A stretch of DNA of 64,000 nt from Bacillus methanolicus PB1 (GTDB taxonomy: Bacteria; Bacillota; Bacilli; Bacillales; Cytobacillaceae): contig NZ_AFEU01000003.1 of the NCBI RefSeq assembly GCF_000262755.1, positions 372,001 to 436,000 on the forward strand. The letters are read 5' to 3'. Each line of letters opens with the position of its first letter. Positions within the stretch are counted from its first letter, which is position 1. The notes under the pieces are model-generated. The model was not told the DNA's origin, made no database searches, and saw only the letters and a list, made by a program, of their open reading frames with translations. The translations under genes were made by a program, and so were the position numbers. Shown here piece by piece: positions 33,158 to 42,636 of the stretch.

Positions 33158-35296
33158 TTATTTATCCCTAACCTTTAAAAGACGCAGTCCATTTAATGTT
33201 ACTAGCAAGGTTGCTCCCATATCGGCAAAAATTGCAATCCATAGAGTCAGCCAGCCCGGAATGACAAGCAGAAGGGCCAATAATTTAACACCTATGGAAA
33301 AAATAATATTTTGTTTTATGATTGCCAAGGTTTTTCGGCTGAGTTTTACCGTAAACGGAAGTTTTCTTAAGTCATCCCCCATTAAAGCGATGTCAGCTGT
33401 CTCCAGTGCTGTATCGGTCCCGGCTCCACTCATGGCGACACCTACTGTGGCAGATGCCAAGGCAGGCGCATCATTGACTCCGTCTCCGACCATGGCGACT
33501 TTACCATAATCATTTCGAAGTTTTTTAATAAACTCCAATTTATCTTGCGGCAATAACTCTGCTTGGATATCCGAGACGCCAACTTGTTCGCCAATTGCCT
33601 TTGCAGTGCCTTTATTGTCGCCGGTAAGCATGATCGTTTTTTCAATTCCAAGAGAGTGAAGTTTCTCAATTACATCTTTGCTGCTTTCTCTGAGTTCATC
33701 TGCGACTGCCACAATAGCTTGAACTTCTTCATTTGTGCCGAATACCATCACGGTTTTTCCCTGGTCCTGAAGAGCCCTTATTTCTTCCCGAATGCGAGGG
33801 GCGATACCTTCTTTCAGGACTTCTTCAAACAAATTTGGACTTCCAATGTAATATGCGGCTCCGTTAATTGTTCCTTTTATTCCTTTCCCGGTAATGGATG
33901 AGAAACCATCTAGCTGCACTTCTTTAAATGCTATGCCCTCTTCTTCTGCTTTTTTCATTATGGCAGAAGCAAGTGGGTGCTGCGATCGATATTCAAGTGC
34001 CGCGATAATGGAGAAAAGTTGTTGATCCTCCATTGTCGTAAGATTCTTAAAATCTGTCACAACAGGGATACCCTTCGTCAGCGTTCCCGTCTTGTCAAAG
34101 GCAATTGCTTTTAAAGCCCCGGTTTCTTCAAGATAGATTCCGCCTTTAATCAGCACTCCATTTCTGGCTGCATTACCGATCGCTGTCACAATCGAGACTG
34201 GGGTTGAAACAACTAATGCACATGGGCACCCAACGACTAAAACGGCTAATCCTTGATAAATCCATTCATTCCAGCTTGCGCCGAAAAGAAGCGGAGGAAT
34301 GATCGCAACCAGCGCAGCGATTATCATGATTACAGGCGTATAATACTTGGCAAACCGGTCTACGAATGCTTGGGAAGGTGCTCGTTCAGCTTGAGCCTCC
34401 TCGACCAGGTGGATAATCTTCGCAATGGTTGTGTCATCCACACGTTTTGTTACCTTTACTTCCAATATTCCTTCTTCATTTAATGTCCCGGCGAAAACTT
34501 CATCATCCACCGTTTTCTCAACAGGTACAGACTCTCCGGTTATAGCCGCTTGATTCACCGAAGATCGCCCTTTTATTACTGCACCATCCATGGCGATTTT
34601 TTGCCCGGGTTTTACGATTATGATGTCACCAACCTCAATATCATCAACATGAATCATTGTTTCTTTGCCATTGCGTCGGACTAATGCTTCCTTTGGAGAA
34701 ATTTCCATTAAAGACCGAATAGAAGCTCTCGCTTTATCCATTGAATAGGTTTCTAAAGCCTCGCTTATGGCAAACAGGATAACGACAACGGCCCCTTCGC
34801 TCCATTCGCCAATGATCGCTGCCCCAATAATCGCGATGGTCATAAGGGTTTTCATATCAAATTGTAATCGGGATAAATTCTTGATCCCTTCTTTGAATAA
34901 TGAGAATCCGCTAACAAGAATTGACGTTAAAAAAGCTAATATCGTAGTAGTGTTTTCTTCTCCATTCATAAATTGAGAAAGATATCCCATTGCAATAAAA
35001 AGCAGTGACACCAGAATGTTTGAATAATCTTTCCAGAAAGGTTCCTTCTTTTGAGAAAGTTGTTCTCCTTTTTCCGGAAAAACCTTCAGATTTTCAAAAG
35101 CTCCTGCTTTTTCTAATTCTTCAATCGTTGTATTTCCATAAACCGTGAGTTTTGAAGCTCCAAAATTGACTTTTGCATCCAAAACACCATCCAGGTGTTT
35201 TACGTTCTGTTCGAACTTTCCGGCACAGCTAATTCAGGAAAATCCTTGTACTCGGTAAACGTGTCGTTCCACGTGCTGTTCTTTTGCTTCAGCCAC
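33158..35296 (-). CDS. cadA: Cd/Zn/Pb P1B-type ATPase with in-frame TGA at the HMA CxxC (possible selenoprotein or pseudogene)
   Basis: Read through one TGA, this is a 712-residue CadA: N-terminal HMA domain (1-75), eight helices, [13 protein letters not shown], metal site [13 protein letters not shown], catalytic DKTGTLT and hinge [15 protein letters not shown] at 35296 follows GGAGGTGATGAACC and overlaps the cadC stop, giving [20 protein letters not shown], then TGA (35236-35234), then [17 protein letters not shown]. The TGA replaces the first Cys of the usual GFxCxxCAGKFE motif, leaving UxxC. The frame is open on both sides. Options: selenocysteine, an ordinary nonsense mutation, or reinitiation at an ATG (35182) that would give a pump without the HMA motif. 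Exports Cd2+, Zn2+ or Pb2+. Confidence 0.85.
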
Positions 35297-35666
35297 GGTT
35301 CATCACCTCCTTTTGGTGAGTAAAGGCCAATTGAATCAACTGCTTTACATAATCGTCATCAAGCGAGTAGAAGACAAGTTTTCCTTCTTTCCGGTATTTT
35401 GCCAACCCAAGGTTTCTTAAGAGTCTTAAATGATGCGAGGCTGTAGCGGTAGAAGCTCCAACAATATTAGCAACATCACATACACAAAGCTCTTCTTCTA
35501 TTGATAATGCATACGCAATTTTAATTCGTGTATCATCAGATAAAGCTTTGAAAACTTTCGCAATTTCAATCGTTTTTTGTTTTTCCAGGTTTTTACGCAC
35601 ACGATTTACTTTTTCTTCATCTACACAAGATATTTCACAAACATCGTGTTCTTTCAAACGATCCAC
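35289..35666 (-). CDS. cadC: CadC, ArsR/SmtB-family cadmium/lead-responsive repressor
   Basis: 125 residues. Metal site typical of CadC: N-terminal Cys pair in DVCEISCVDEE and CxC in EELCVCDVANI. Recognition helix ASTATASHHLRLLRNLGLA, wing REGKLVFYSL. Represses cadCA and releases it on Cd2+, Pb2+ or Zn2+. Its stop codon overlaps the start of cadA by 8 nt, so the two are translationally coupled. Operator-like repeats lie directly upstream. Confidence 0.93.
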   Translation of the reverse strand: MDRLKEHDVCEISCVDEEKVNRVRKNLEKQKTIEIAKVFKALSDDTRIKIAYALSIEEELCVCDVANIVGASTATASHHLRLLRNLGLAKYRKEGKLVFYSLDDDYVKQLIQLAFTHQKEVMNRG

Positions 35667-35680
35667 CTCATTGTAAAACG

Positions 35681-35731
35681 TTCAAATAAATGTTTGATTA
35701 TATAATATTCAAATATTTGTTTGATTGTCAA
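35681..35731 (-). promoter_or_regulatory. cadC promoter with two CadC-type operators
   Basis: Two imperfect palindromes, TTCAAATAAATGTTTGAT (35681-35698) and ATTCAAATATTTGTTTGAT (35707-35725), resemble the TCAAATAAATATTTGA operator of plasmid cadCA. TTGACA on the minus strand lies at 35731-35726 and overlaps the second box. Confidence 0.65.
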
Positions 35732-35871
35732 TCAAAATAATAATTTGAAATCTGTAAAATGCGGCATTTTCATCCATTGAAGAAATTAACGATTTTCGAT
35801 ATTCTTATAACGAATTATCTAGATGGTATTTTTGTTGATATTAGAGAAATAGAAGAAAAGAGGTGAAAACT

Positions 35872-36351
35872 ATGAGAAAAATGATATTTTCTATCATCGC
35901 TTCAGCAACAATAATGGTTGCTTGTTCTTCAAATACTGAGGAAATGACAACCGGGGATCATAAGAATCAAAATGAATCGGTGCTGCAATATAAGATTGGC
36001 AGCAATGATTGGTCTGATGTTACATCTGTCACCGAAAGTCCGGAAATATTGGAGGCCTATCAATTTGCTGTTGAACATCCAGAGGTCTTGGATTATATGC
36101 CTTGTTATTGCGGCTGTTACGAAGAAGATGGCCACACCAGTAATACCGACTGCTTTGTAGACAAAGTTGAAGGTCAAGTGGCTACTCTCGACACGATGGG
36201 CTTTGGCTGAGGGGTTTGTGTAGACATAGCCCGTGAGGCTAAATCAGAGTATGAAAAAGGAACTCCTTTGAAAGAGATTCGCCAAATGATTGATAAAAAA
36301 TATGAAGGAATAGGTACACCGCCTACTCCAACTCCTATGCCAAAAGGATAA
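35872..36351 (+). CDS. PCYCGC-motif lipoprotein with in-frame TGA (possible selenoprotein)
   Basis: 159 residues if one TGA is read through. Lipobox MVACS (about 15-19) marks a lipoprotein. The PCYCGC domain follows: MPCYCGCYEEDGHTS, NTDCFVDKVEGQVA, then DTMGFG, TGA (36208-36210, codon 113), GVCVDIAREAKSEYEKG and a C-terminal TPPTPTPMPKG before TAA. Related Bacillus proteins have Cys at the TGA position (C-x-x-C-[VL]-[DE]-I-A), so this would be UxxC. The downstream 46 codons stay perfectly in frame and match the family. ATG at 35872 follows AAGAGGTGAAAACT. It diverges from cadCA. The domain's role is unknown; its Cys/His content suggests metal or redox function outside the membrane. Confidence 0.82.
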
Positions 36352-36431
36352 AAGTAGCATCAGATTTCCTCTTGTTTTTTATTCCGAAAATTAATAGGGA
36401 TTTTTAATAACCTAATATTCCATTTTATAAA

Positions 36432-36467
36432 CGAAAAAAAGCGAATGGACAGGTTCTCTCATTCGCT
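36432..36467 (-). terminator. mntH terminator
   Basis: Stem AGCGAATG (36440-36447) with CATTCGCT (36460-36467), followed on the minus strand by TTTTTTC. Confidence 0.8.
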
Positions 36468-36488
36468 ATTTTTCGATTAAAGCAATAT

Positions 36489-37787
36489 TTACCTGTTAAA
36501 GAAGGTCTGGTAAAGAAGGAATATATTCAATATGACAATTAATCCGGCAATGAACCAAGAAATAACAGTGGTTATTCGATGATTGACTAATCCACCCATC
36601 AGACGACGATTGCTAGTAAAAATAATTAAAGGGATAAGCGCAAATGCAATACCAAATGATAAAACAACCTGACTTATAACCAGGGCTTTTGTAGGATTAA
36701 TCCCCATGGCAATAATGGCAAGTGCCGGCATCATCGTGATCAACCTTCTTACGTATAACGGTATCCTCCTATTAATAAACCCTTGCATAACGATATCACC
36801 AGACAGAGTCCCCACCGATGAACTTGATAAACCGGCTGCCAGAAGACCAATTCCGAACAGAATAGCAGAAAAGGGACTAACGAGGTTTCCTAATTCTTGA
36901 AATGCAACATCTAAATCTTGTATGTTAAGTCTATTTTTAAAGAACAGAGCAGAGGATATAATTAGCATACTCGCATTGATTGCGCCCGCAATAGCCATTG
37001 CAATCAAGATATCAATAAATTCAAACCGAAAAATTTTCCGGCGTTCTTCGTCCGTTTTTCCAATAACCCTTCGCTGAGTTAAAGCAGAATGTAAGTAAAT
37101 CGCGTGTGGCATTACGGTTGCTCCAAGGATACCTGCTGCAAGCAAGACACTATCTACACCTTGAAACTGAGGTACAAAAAGTCCATTTAGAAGAGGGCTA
37201 ACTTCTGGTTTTGCATAAAATACCTGAATTCCAAACGCAATGACTACAATGAAAACCATACCAGTAATGGCAGCTTCAAGTGGCCGAAATCCTCGTCTCT
37301 GTAATTCAAGAATTGCAAAAGAGCTTGCTGCTGTAATAAAGGCTGCCGGTAACAAAGGAATACCAAAAAGTAAATTCAATCCTAATGATGCACCAATAAA
37401 CTCGGCGAGATCAGTTGCCATGACAACGAGTTCAGCCTGAATCCATAATCCTATGGAAGTAGGTTTAGAAAATTGTTCACGAGCAACTTCAGGTAAGTTT
37501 TTTCCTGTAGCAATTCCTAGTTTTGCTGACAATGATTGAATCAGAATACCCATTAAGTTGGAAGCGAGAATCACCCAAAGAAGTAAATATCCATACTGTG
37601 AACCTGATGCAATATTGGTTGCAAAGTTTCCAGGATCAATATAAGCTACCGCGGCAATAAAAGCAGGGCCTAAAAACGGCAAAAATCTTTTCAAACCCCG
37701 TGTTTGCCCATCTAAAGCAGCACGAGCAGTCTGTATAGTTTTGTTTTCCATGGGAAAATGTTCTTGTTTAACAGCGTTGCCGTTCAT
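36489..37787 (-). CDS. mntH: Nramp-family Mn2+/Fe2+ transporter
   Basis: 432 residues, 11 helices. The metal site is complete: DPGN in YIDPGNFATNI (helix 1) and MPHAIYLHS (helix 6, Met and His). Proton-coupled uptake of Mn2+ and related divalent ions. ATG at 37787 is 9 nt from GGAGGA; GTG at 37796 abuts it and is rejected. Two MntR-type boxes upstream point to repression by manganese. It interrupts a run of efflux genes with an uptake gene. Confidence 0.93.
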   Translation of the reverse strand: MNGNAVKQEHFPMENKTIQTARAALDGQTRGLKRFLPFLGPAFIAAVAYIDPGNFATNIASGSQYGYLLLWVILASNLMGILIQSLSAKLGIATGKNLPEVAREQFSKPTSIGLWIQAELVVMATDLAEFIGASLGLNLLFGIPLLPAAFITAASSFAILELQRRGFRPLEAAITGMVFIVVIAFGIQVFYAKPEVSPLLNGLFVPQFQGVDSVLLAAGILGATVMPHAIYLHSALTQRRVIGKTDEERRKIFRFEFIDILIAMAIAGAINASMLIISSALFFKNRLNIQDLDVAFQELGNLVSPFSAILFGIGLLAAGLSSSSVGTLSGDIVMQGFINRRIPLYVRRLITMMPALAIIAMGINPTKALVISQVVLSFGIAFALIPLIIFTSNRRLMGGLVNHRITTVISWFIAGLIVILNIFLLYQTFFNR

Positions 37788-37852
37788 AACATTCACTCCT
37801 CCTATCTTATATTCTTAAAAACCAATAAATTGGATTGTCGTTAAACCATTTG

Positions 37853-37869
37853 TTTTGCCCAAGGGAAAA
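37853..37869 (-). promoter_or_regulatory. MntR-type box, proximal
   Basis: Palindrome TTTTGCCCAAGGGAAAA, close to the MntR operator form (TTTGCCTnAGGnAAA). 65 bases upstream of mntH. Confidence 0.65.
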
Positions 37870-37945
37870 TTTTAAGGTAAAAAAATATTGTTATAAAAAA
37901 CGTTAATTATTAATTTTATCAAATAGTGATATATTTTCCTCTTTT

Positions 37946-37960
37946 TTTCCTTAGGGAAAC
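37946..37960 (-). promoter_or_regulatory. MntR-type box, distal
   Basis: TTTCCTTAGGGAAAC, second palindrome of the same type, 77 bases further upstream. It could serve mntH or a promoter reading toward 38084. Confidence 0.5.
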
Positions 37961-38083
37961 TTTTTAGGTATCGTCTATAATATATTTGTTGGACCAGAAC
38001 ATTGTCAAGATAAAAATAAAGCCTATCTGAGAAGATAAATACAATCGAAAATGAATGATGGATATACACCAAAGGAGTTTTAC

Positions 38084-38242
38084 TTGAATTTGTATTATAG
38101 TTTATCAACTACCGCCTTAAGGAACCAGCTTTTTTCTGTCAAAAATCGTGTTGATGAAATCGACAATAAAAAGTTATGTAGCTTTCAAAATTTTAGAAAT
38201 GTACCTATTAACAAAGAAAAATTGGGTAAGCTAATTTTTTGA
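38084..38242 (+). CDS. Possible 52-residue protein ahead of the cytochrome gene
   Basis: TTG start with AAAGGAG 6 nt upstream; encodes a polar, Asn/Lys/Leu-rich peptide with no recognisable domain. It ends 13 nt before the cytochrome c start on the same strand. Only the ribosome site supports it. Confidence 0.3.
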   Translation: MNLYYSLSTTALRNQLFSVKNRVDEIDNKKLCSFQNFRNVPINKEKLGKLIF

Positions 38243-38255
38243 AGGGAGGCTAAAT

Positions 38256-40217
38256 ATGAGAGTCAAAAAATTGCTTACCGTTATCGCTCTATTACTGTTT
38301 ATCGTTGTGGTCGGCTTTTTCATCATCACATTCATGGAACCTGAGTACGCCTACATACCTTCAAAGGAAAAAGTGATGTCAAAAGAAAATAGGATGATGA
38401 CAGGTGCCTTTGATATTTGGGGTGAAATGATTTCGAAAGAAGAAGCAGAAAAGCAATTAAAAACACCCAAGGGTCGTGCGTATTTATCTGCTGAAAACGG
38501 AGCTGTCAAAATCGATAACAAACTGCTTAACCTTGGGAGAGAAACCTTTTATAAGGAAACGTTTGGTAATGAAGTCTTTTTAACGGATGTGTTAGGGATT
38601 GTCAATGGACCGATTACTGTGGCCAATATGGCGAAAGCAATCGTTGCACTGAAAGGAAAAGGAACAACGAATCTTCAGGTTGAACTAGCGGAAGCAGTAA
38701 AAATCGGGGACAAAACATTTAAGAAGGGAGATAAAATCGATACCGGAATCGATGTGCCAAAAGGGGTTTATGCACCGCTTGGCATGCCAGTGAAATATTC
38801 GGAAGGTAAAATCAAAGTTGGAATTAGTTGCGCTGCTTGTCATGCAACCGTCCACCCCAAAACACTTGAGGTTATGGATGGTGTTACGAATCCTGATTTA
38901 AATACCGGCCTTATCTTAGCTTTAGCGACAAATTCAGCTGCTTATTTCCCTCATTCAGAAATAAAAAGTATTAAGAACTATTTAAAAGATCTTGATCGGA
39001 AGGTTGTTACGACAAATGGAAAAAAGGAACCACTGCCAGATCCAAAAAAATTAGAAGCTGCGGTAGATCAAGTATTTATAAAATGGCCGCGAGGAAATTT
39101 TGACTCATCGATTGATATGAAAAGTAATCCGACACAAATACCGGATGCCTTTACATTGGGCGATCATCCATATAGTTGGAGTGGCGCAGCCATGGCCGGT
39201 CCGTTTAAAGGTTTAACTGTGTTCAGTAATAATGTCCATGCGCAAAATTCGGATGCGCTTGCACAGGCTCCTGTTAGTCAAGCTCTTTTTGGAATCGACC
39301 CAGAGGTTTATATTGGAACCATTCTACAAAATGCAGCTGACCAAAAATATAGATATGACCCTAAAAGAGGAGAGAAACCATCTGTGTTTTTTGCCAAAAT
39401 TGATCCTACACCAGGGGTTCCGGGGATTAATCAAATGGAGAAACCCCCTTCTTTTCCAAAAATTACGTTGGTGGCGCCAGATGGACTGCACGTGAGTTCC
39501 CCAGGCCACAAAGTGAATGAACAAAATAACGCAGTAGCAGGTTGGCAACTTACGCTTGAGCCTCCAACACCACGAAAAAAAGTAAATAAGGAAATGGTCA
39601 CCGAGGGACGAAGGGTGTTTGCAAAAGCCGGGTGCATCACCTGCCACGCAGGTAATTATTTGACCAACAATAAGGTGATTTCAGCAAAAGTGATTGGAAC
39701 TGAGCCTACAAGAGCAGGAGCTTTTAAGAAAACGGAAAAAATATTTGGAGAAAGTACAATCTATTCACTAGATACACCTGTCCCTGTTGCTAAAAATGCA
39801 AAGGTATTGAAGGTGCCTACAAAACAGCTTGATCCTGAACAAATCAAACTTGCTTGGGCAAAAGGCGATTCACCTGGTGGTTATAAAGTGCCAAGCTTAA
39901 TTGGCCTTTATTGGAGCGCCCCTTATTTACATGACGGCGGTGTTGCTGTTGGAAAGTCACTAAAACAGGCAGGTCTACCTGAGACAATGTTAAAAGGAAT
40001 ATCCGCCGATCCACACAATAGTTTGCTCGCGTTAATTGATCGAAATATAAGACAAAAGGTGATAAAAACCAATCAATCATCAGAAGATTTAAATGTAGTT
40101 AGAATCACAGGAAAAGGTCATGAATTTTGGGTTGATTCCGGCTCTGGTTTTTCAAAGGACGAGCAAAAAGCACTTATCGAATATTTATTGTCTTTGAATT
40201 CAGTATCACAAAATTAA
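38256..40217 (+). CDS. Membrane-anchored di-haem cytochrome c
   Basis: 653 residues. An uncleaved N-terminal helix (about 6-27) anchors the protein outside. Two haem c sites: ISCAACHATVHP (about 193) and GCITCHAGN (about 460). Long regions around them are unlike small soluble cytochromes, and the distal part contains GGYKVPSLIGLYWSAPYLHDGG, a strand/loop seen in di-haem peroxidase-like (MauG/CCP-type) C-terminal domains with an axial-ligand-like His (YLHDGG). Likely an extracytoplasmic electron-transfer or oxidase protein. Start preceded by GAAGGGAGG. Its location within metal-resistance genes is notable, but no function can be assigned. Confidence 0.72.
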   Translation: MRVKKLLTVIALLLFIVVVGFFIITFMEPEYAYIPSKEKVMSKENRMMTGAFDIWGEMISKEEAEKQLKTPKGRAYLSAENGAVKIDNKLLNLGRETFYKETFGNEVFLTDVLGIVNGPITVANMAKAIVALKGKGTTNLQVELAEAVKIGDKTFKKGDKIDTGIDVPKGVYAPLGMPVKYSEGKIKVGISCAACHATVHPKTLEVMDGVTNPDLNTGLILALATNSAAYFPHSEIKSIKNYLKDLDRKVVTTNGKKEPLPDPKKLEAAVDQVFIKWPRGNFDSSIDMKSNPTQIPDAFTLGDHPYSWSGAAMAGPFKGLTVFSNNVHAQNSDALAQAPVSQALFGIDPEVYIGTILQNAADQKYRYDPKRGEKPSVFFAKIDPTPGVPGINQMEKPPSFPKITLVAPDGLHVSSPGHKVNEQNNAVAGWQLTLEPPTPRKKVNKEMVTEGRRVFAKAGCITCHAGNYLTNNKVISAKVIGTEPTRAGAFKKTEKIFGESTIYSLDTPVPVAKNAKVLKVPTKQLDPEQIKLAWAKGDSPGGYKVPSLIGLYWSAPYLHDGGVAVGKSLKQAGLPETMLKGISADPHNSLLALIDRNIRQKVIKTNQSSEDLNVVRITGKGHEFWVDSGSGFSKDEQKALIEYLLSLNSVSQN

Positions 40218-40443
40218 GCAAGAAAGATGACAAAAAATACCTGCTTTATTTGAAGTTAGGTAGTTTTATACCATATTGAAAGTCGTTGTAGATATGTATT
40301 GAGGACTTCGATAAATGAGGTTATAAAGAATCGCTATTAACTGCTAAGCAAAACGCATCATTATTTGCTACGCACCTTGCTTATTTTTTTCTCACTTTTC
40401 CACGTTGCCAAACATATGGCAGCTCCCTCAATGCTTATATATA

Positions 40444-41181
40444 TTAATGAATCATTGGCATAAAAATCGTAAACATTTTCATTAAGATGACCCCTAACAA
40501 GGTGGTCATCACCACTTTTATTAGGGGTAAAGCTAAAGAATGCTTCCATAATATTTCATAAAAAGATACATAACTTAAAGTGCCAATGGCTGCACCGCTT
40601 AATAACGTATAGAATTTTACAGATTGAATTTTTAATTCGATACCCCAAAAGGTATTTAATCCAACAGCAAAGGAGAGGATGAAGCAAAAGAACCAGAATA
40701 TTTTTAATTTCATTTTTGAGTGCAAAATGGAAGCCATCATAATGACCCCTTCAGGAATGTGGTGAAGGACAATGGCAGCTATTAAGAAGGAATGATTTAG
40801 AATCGGTTTTTGAAGATTCATTCCTAATGCAACACCTGTTGGAATACTATGGATAAATAAAGCGATAAATAACAAAATGAACGATTCTATTTCTTCCTTG
40901 TAACGATGTTTCGTTTTATGCACTAATCGGTCGATTATTTCCATGAAGATTACTCCAAGCGATATACCTGCATAAACTCCTATAGGATTTAAATATTGAA
41001 GTGTTTCTGGAAGTAAGTCAAATCCTATCAGCCCTATTAATAACCCACCACAAAATACATTTATGTATAAGTTGTTTACCTTTAGATTGGAAGATATATA
41101 CTTGGTAATCCATCCTCCCAGTGTGGTGCCTAAAAAAATGAATCCCATAACATAAATACTGAATTTTAACTCGTCGATCAT
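40444..41181 (-). CDS. ZIP-family metal transporter
   Basis: 245 residues, eight helices. ZIP metal site motifs are visible: HSIPTGVALGMN (helix IV) and HHIPEGVIM (helix V). Moves Zn2+ or another divalent metal, usually into the cytoplasm. ATG at 41181 with GGAGG 6 nt upstream is chosen; a longer reading to 41214 lacks a ribosome site. Adjacent to a divergent ArsR-type regulator. Confidence 0.82.
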   Translation of the reverse strand: MIDELKFSIYVMGFIFLGTTLGGWITKYISSNLKVNNLYINVFCGGLLIGLIGFDLLPETLQYLNPIGVYAGISLGVIFMEIIDRLVHKTKHRYKEEIESFILLFIALFIHSIPTGVALGMNLQKPILNHSFLIAAIVLHHIPEGVIMMASILHSKMKLKIFWFFCFILSFAVGLNTFWGIELKIQSVKFYTLLSGAAIGTLSYVSFYEILWKHSLALPLIKVVMTTLLGVILMKMFTIFMPMIH

Positions 41182-41358
41182 AAAAGGCCTCCACATATGT
41201 GTTAGTTTGTACAAGTATATTCACTTAAATTAAAATCAATGTATTCATTAATAATTCTCTAGTCTAAATAATTAGATACTAAAAATCATGGGTGTAGAAA
41301 GCCCATGATTTTGCTTCAATGCAACTATCGTTATAATAAGACTAGGAGGATGATAACT

Positions 41359-41679
41359 ATGGAGAAAGATAAACAACAGCCTAATGCAAAGGAACTTGAT
41401 GAAGAGACCTTATTTATTGTTTCTCAAACTTTTAAGGCATTATCTGATCCAACCCGGATTCGGATTCTGCATTTATTGTTCCAAGGGGAACATTCAGTAA
41501 ACGAAATCGCTGAAAAGCTATCCTTACTCCAATCAACTGTTTCGCATCAGCTGCGCTTTTTAAAAAACCTGCGTTTGGTAAAATTCAGACGTGAAGGAAC
41601 TACCCTATTTTATTCATGTGATGATGAGCATGTAATGGATCTTCTAAAACAAACGATTGAGCATGCCAATCATCATTAA
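41359..41679 (+). CDS. ArsR/SmtB-family metal sensor, CzrA-like
   Basis: 106 residues. Winged helix with [16 protein letters not shown] and recognition helix [19 protein letters not shown]. The C-terminal alpha-5 segment has [19 protein letters not shown], that is Asp, His, His and His at the spacing of the CzrA/SmtB Zn site. It lacks the alpha-3 CxC. Probably senses Zn2+ or Co2+ and controls czcD, whose stop overlaps its own stop on the other strand and whose promoter has a matching operator. ATG at 41359 follows AGGAGGATGATAACT. Confidence 0.85.
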   Translation: MEKDKQQPNAKELDEETLFIVSQTFKALSDPTRIRILHLLFQGEHSVNEIAEKLSLLQSTVSHQLRFLKNLRLVKFRREGTTLFYSCDDEHVMDLLKQTIEHANHH

Positions 41680-42599
41680 TTACAGCTTCCATGATGATTC
41701 GGACATCCATGCTCCTCTTTTTCTACCTGGATCGTACTATGCTCGATTCCGAAATCATCATGGAGGATGGATTGTGCACGATGTAAAACTGTATCATGTA
41801 CTCCATCTCCTTCAATGGAAATGTGACAACTTAGCATTGGCATACCGGAAGTAATCGACCAAATATGCAAATCATGAACTTCTTTTACCTTTGGTATTGC
41901 CAAAAGGGAAGCTCTTAATTTTTCCAATTCAAACTGCTTAGGAGTTCCTTCCATCAAAATATGGATGGAATCCTTTGTTACCCTCCAGCCACTAATGATA
42001 ATGAGTATAGCAACGATCACACTTGCAATTGGGTCGGCAATGCCCCAACCAAAAAAGAAAATAAGTAAGGCAGCGACGATCGCACCAACAGAACCAAGCA
42101 TGTCTCCTAAAACATGAAGAAACGCACTTCTTACATTAAGGTTTTCGTCTTTATCCCCTCTCATTAAGATCCAGGCAGCGATAATATTTACCAATAATCC
42201 TATGGATGATATTGTTAACATTCCCAAACTTTGCACTTCAGGTAGATTAAAAAATCGTTGATACGCTTCATAAAAAATATAAAGAGAAATAAGGATGAGG
42301 GTAATTCCGTTTAATGCAGCTGCAATAATTTCAAATCTCTTATACCCGTAAGTTTTTGTATCTGAGGCCTTTTTTTCCCCAAGTTTAATCGCAAAAAAAC
42401 TTAAACCCAATGCGGCTGCATCGCTAAGCATATGACCTGCATCTGAAAGCAAAGCCAAACTATTTGTTATAATACCGCCGATAACTTCTACAACCATGAA
42501 TGATGAAATTAATAACAAAGACAAAAATAAAGCTTTTTTATTCCCTGTATGTGCATGCGAGTGGCCATGTCCATGGGAATGTCCATGATGATGTCCCAT
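41676..42599 (-). CDS. czcD: CDF-family Zn2+/Co2+/Cd2+ efflux protein
   Basis: 307 residues. His-rich N-terminus [19 protein letters not shown], six helices with the Zn site in [15 protein letters not shown] and the second half [12 protein letters not shown], then a cytoplasmic domain ending in [11 protein letters not shown]. Exports divalent cations by proton exchange. ATG at 42599 follows GAAAGGAAGAAGAAT. Its 3' end overlaps that of the ArsR-type gene tail to tail. Confidence 0.92.
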   Translation of the reverse strand: MGHHHGHSHGHGHSHAHTGNKKALFLSLLLISSFMVVEVIGGIITNSLALLSDAGHMLSDAAALGLSFFAIKLGEKKASDTKTYGYKRFEIIAAALNGITLILISLYIFYEAYQRFFNLPEVQSLGMLTISSIGLLVNIIAAWILMRGDKDENLNVRSAFLHVLGDMLGSVGAIVAALLIFFFGWGIADPIASVIVAILIIISGWRVTKDSIHILMEGTPKQFELEKLRASLLAIPKVKEVHDLHIWSITSGMPMLSCHISIEGDGVHDTVLHRAQSILHDDFGIEHSTIQVEKEEHGCPNHHGSCN

Positions 42600-42618
42600 A
42601 TTCTTCTTCCTTTCGTTA

Positions 42619-42636
42619 TATGAATATATGCTCATA
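42619..42636 (-). promoter_or_regulatory. ArsR/SmtB-type operator of czcD
   Basis: Dyad TATGAATATATGCTCATA, of the 12-2-12 type used by SmtB/CzrA proteins. It is 20 bases upstream of the czcD start, consistent with control by the neighbouring regulator. Confidence 0.6.

Noticed and set aside
37872..38108. 78-codon minus-strand frame upstream of mntH
   Set aside because: Runs through both an MntR-type box and AT-rich promoter sequence; no ribosome site.
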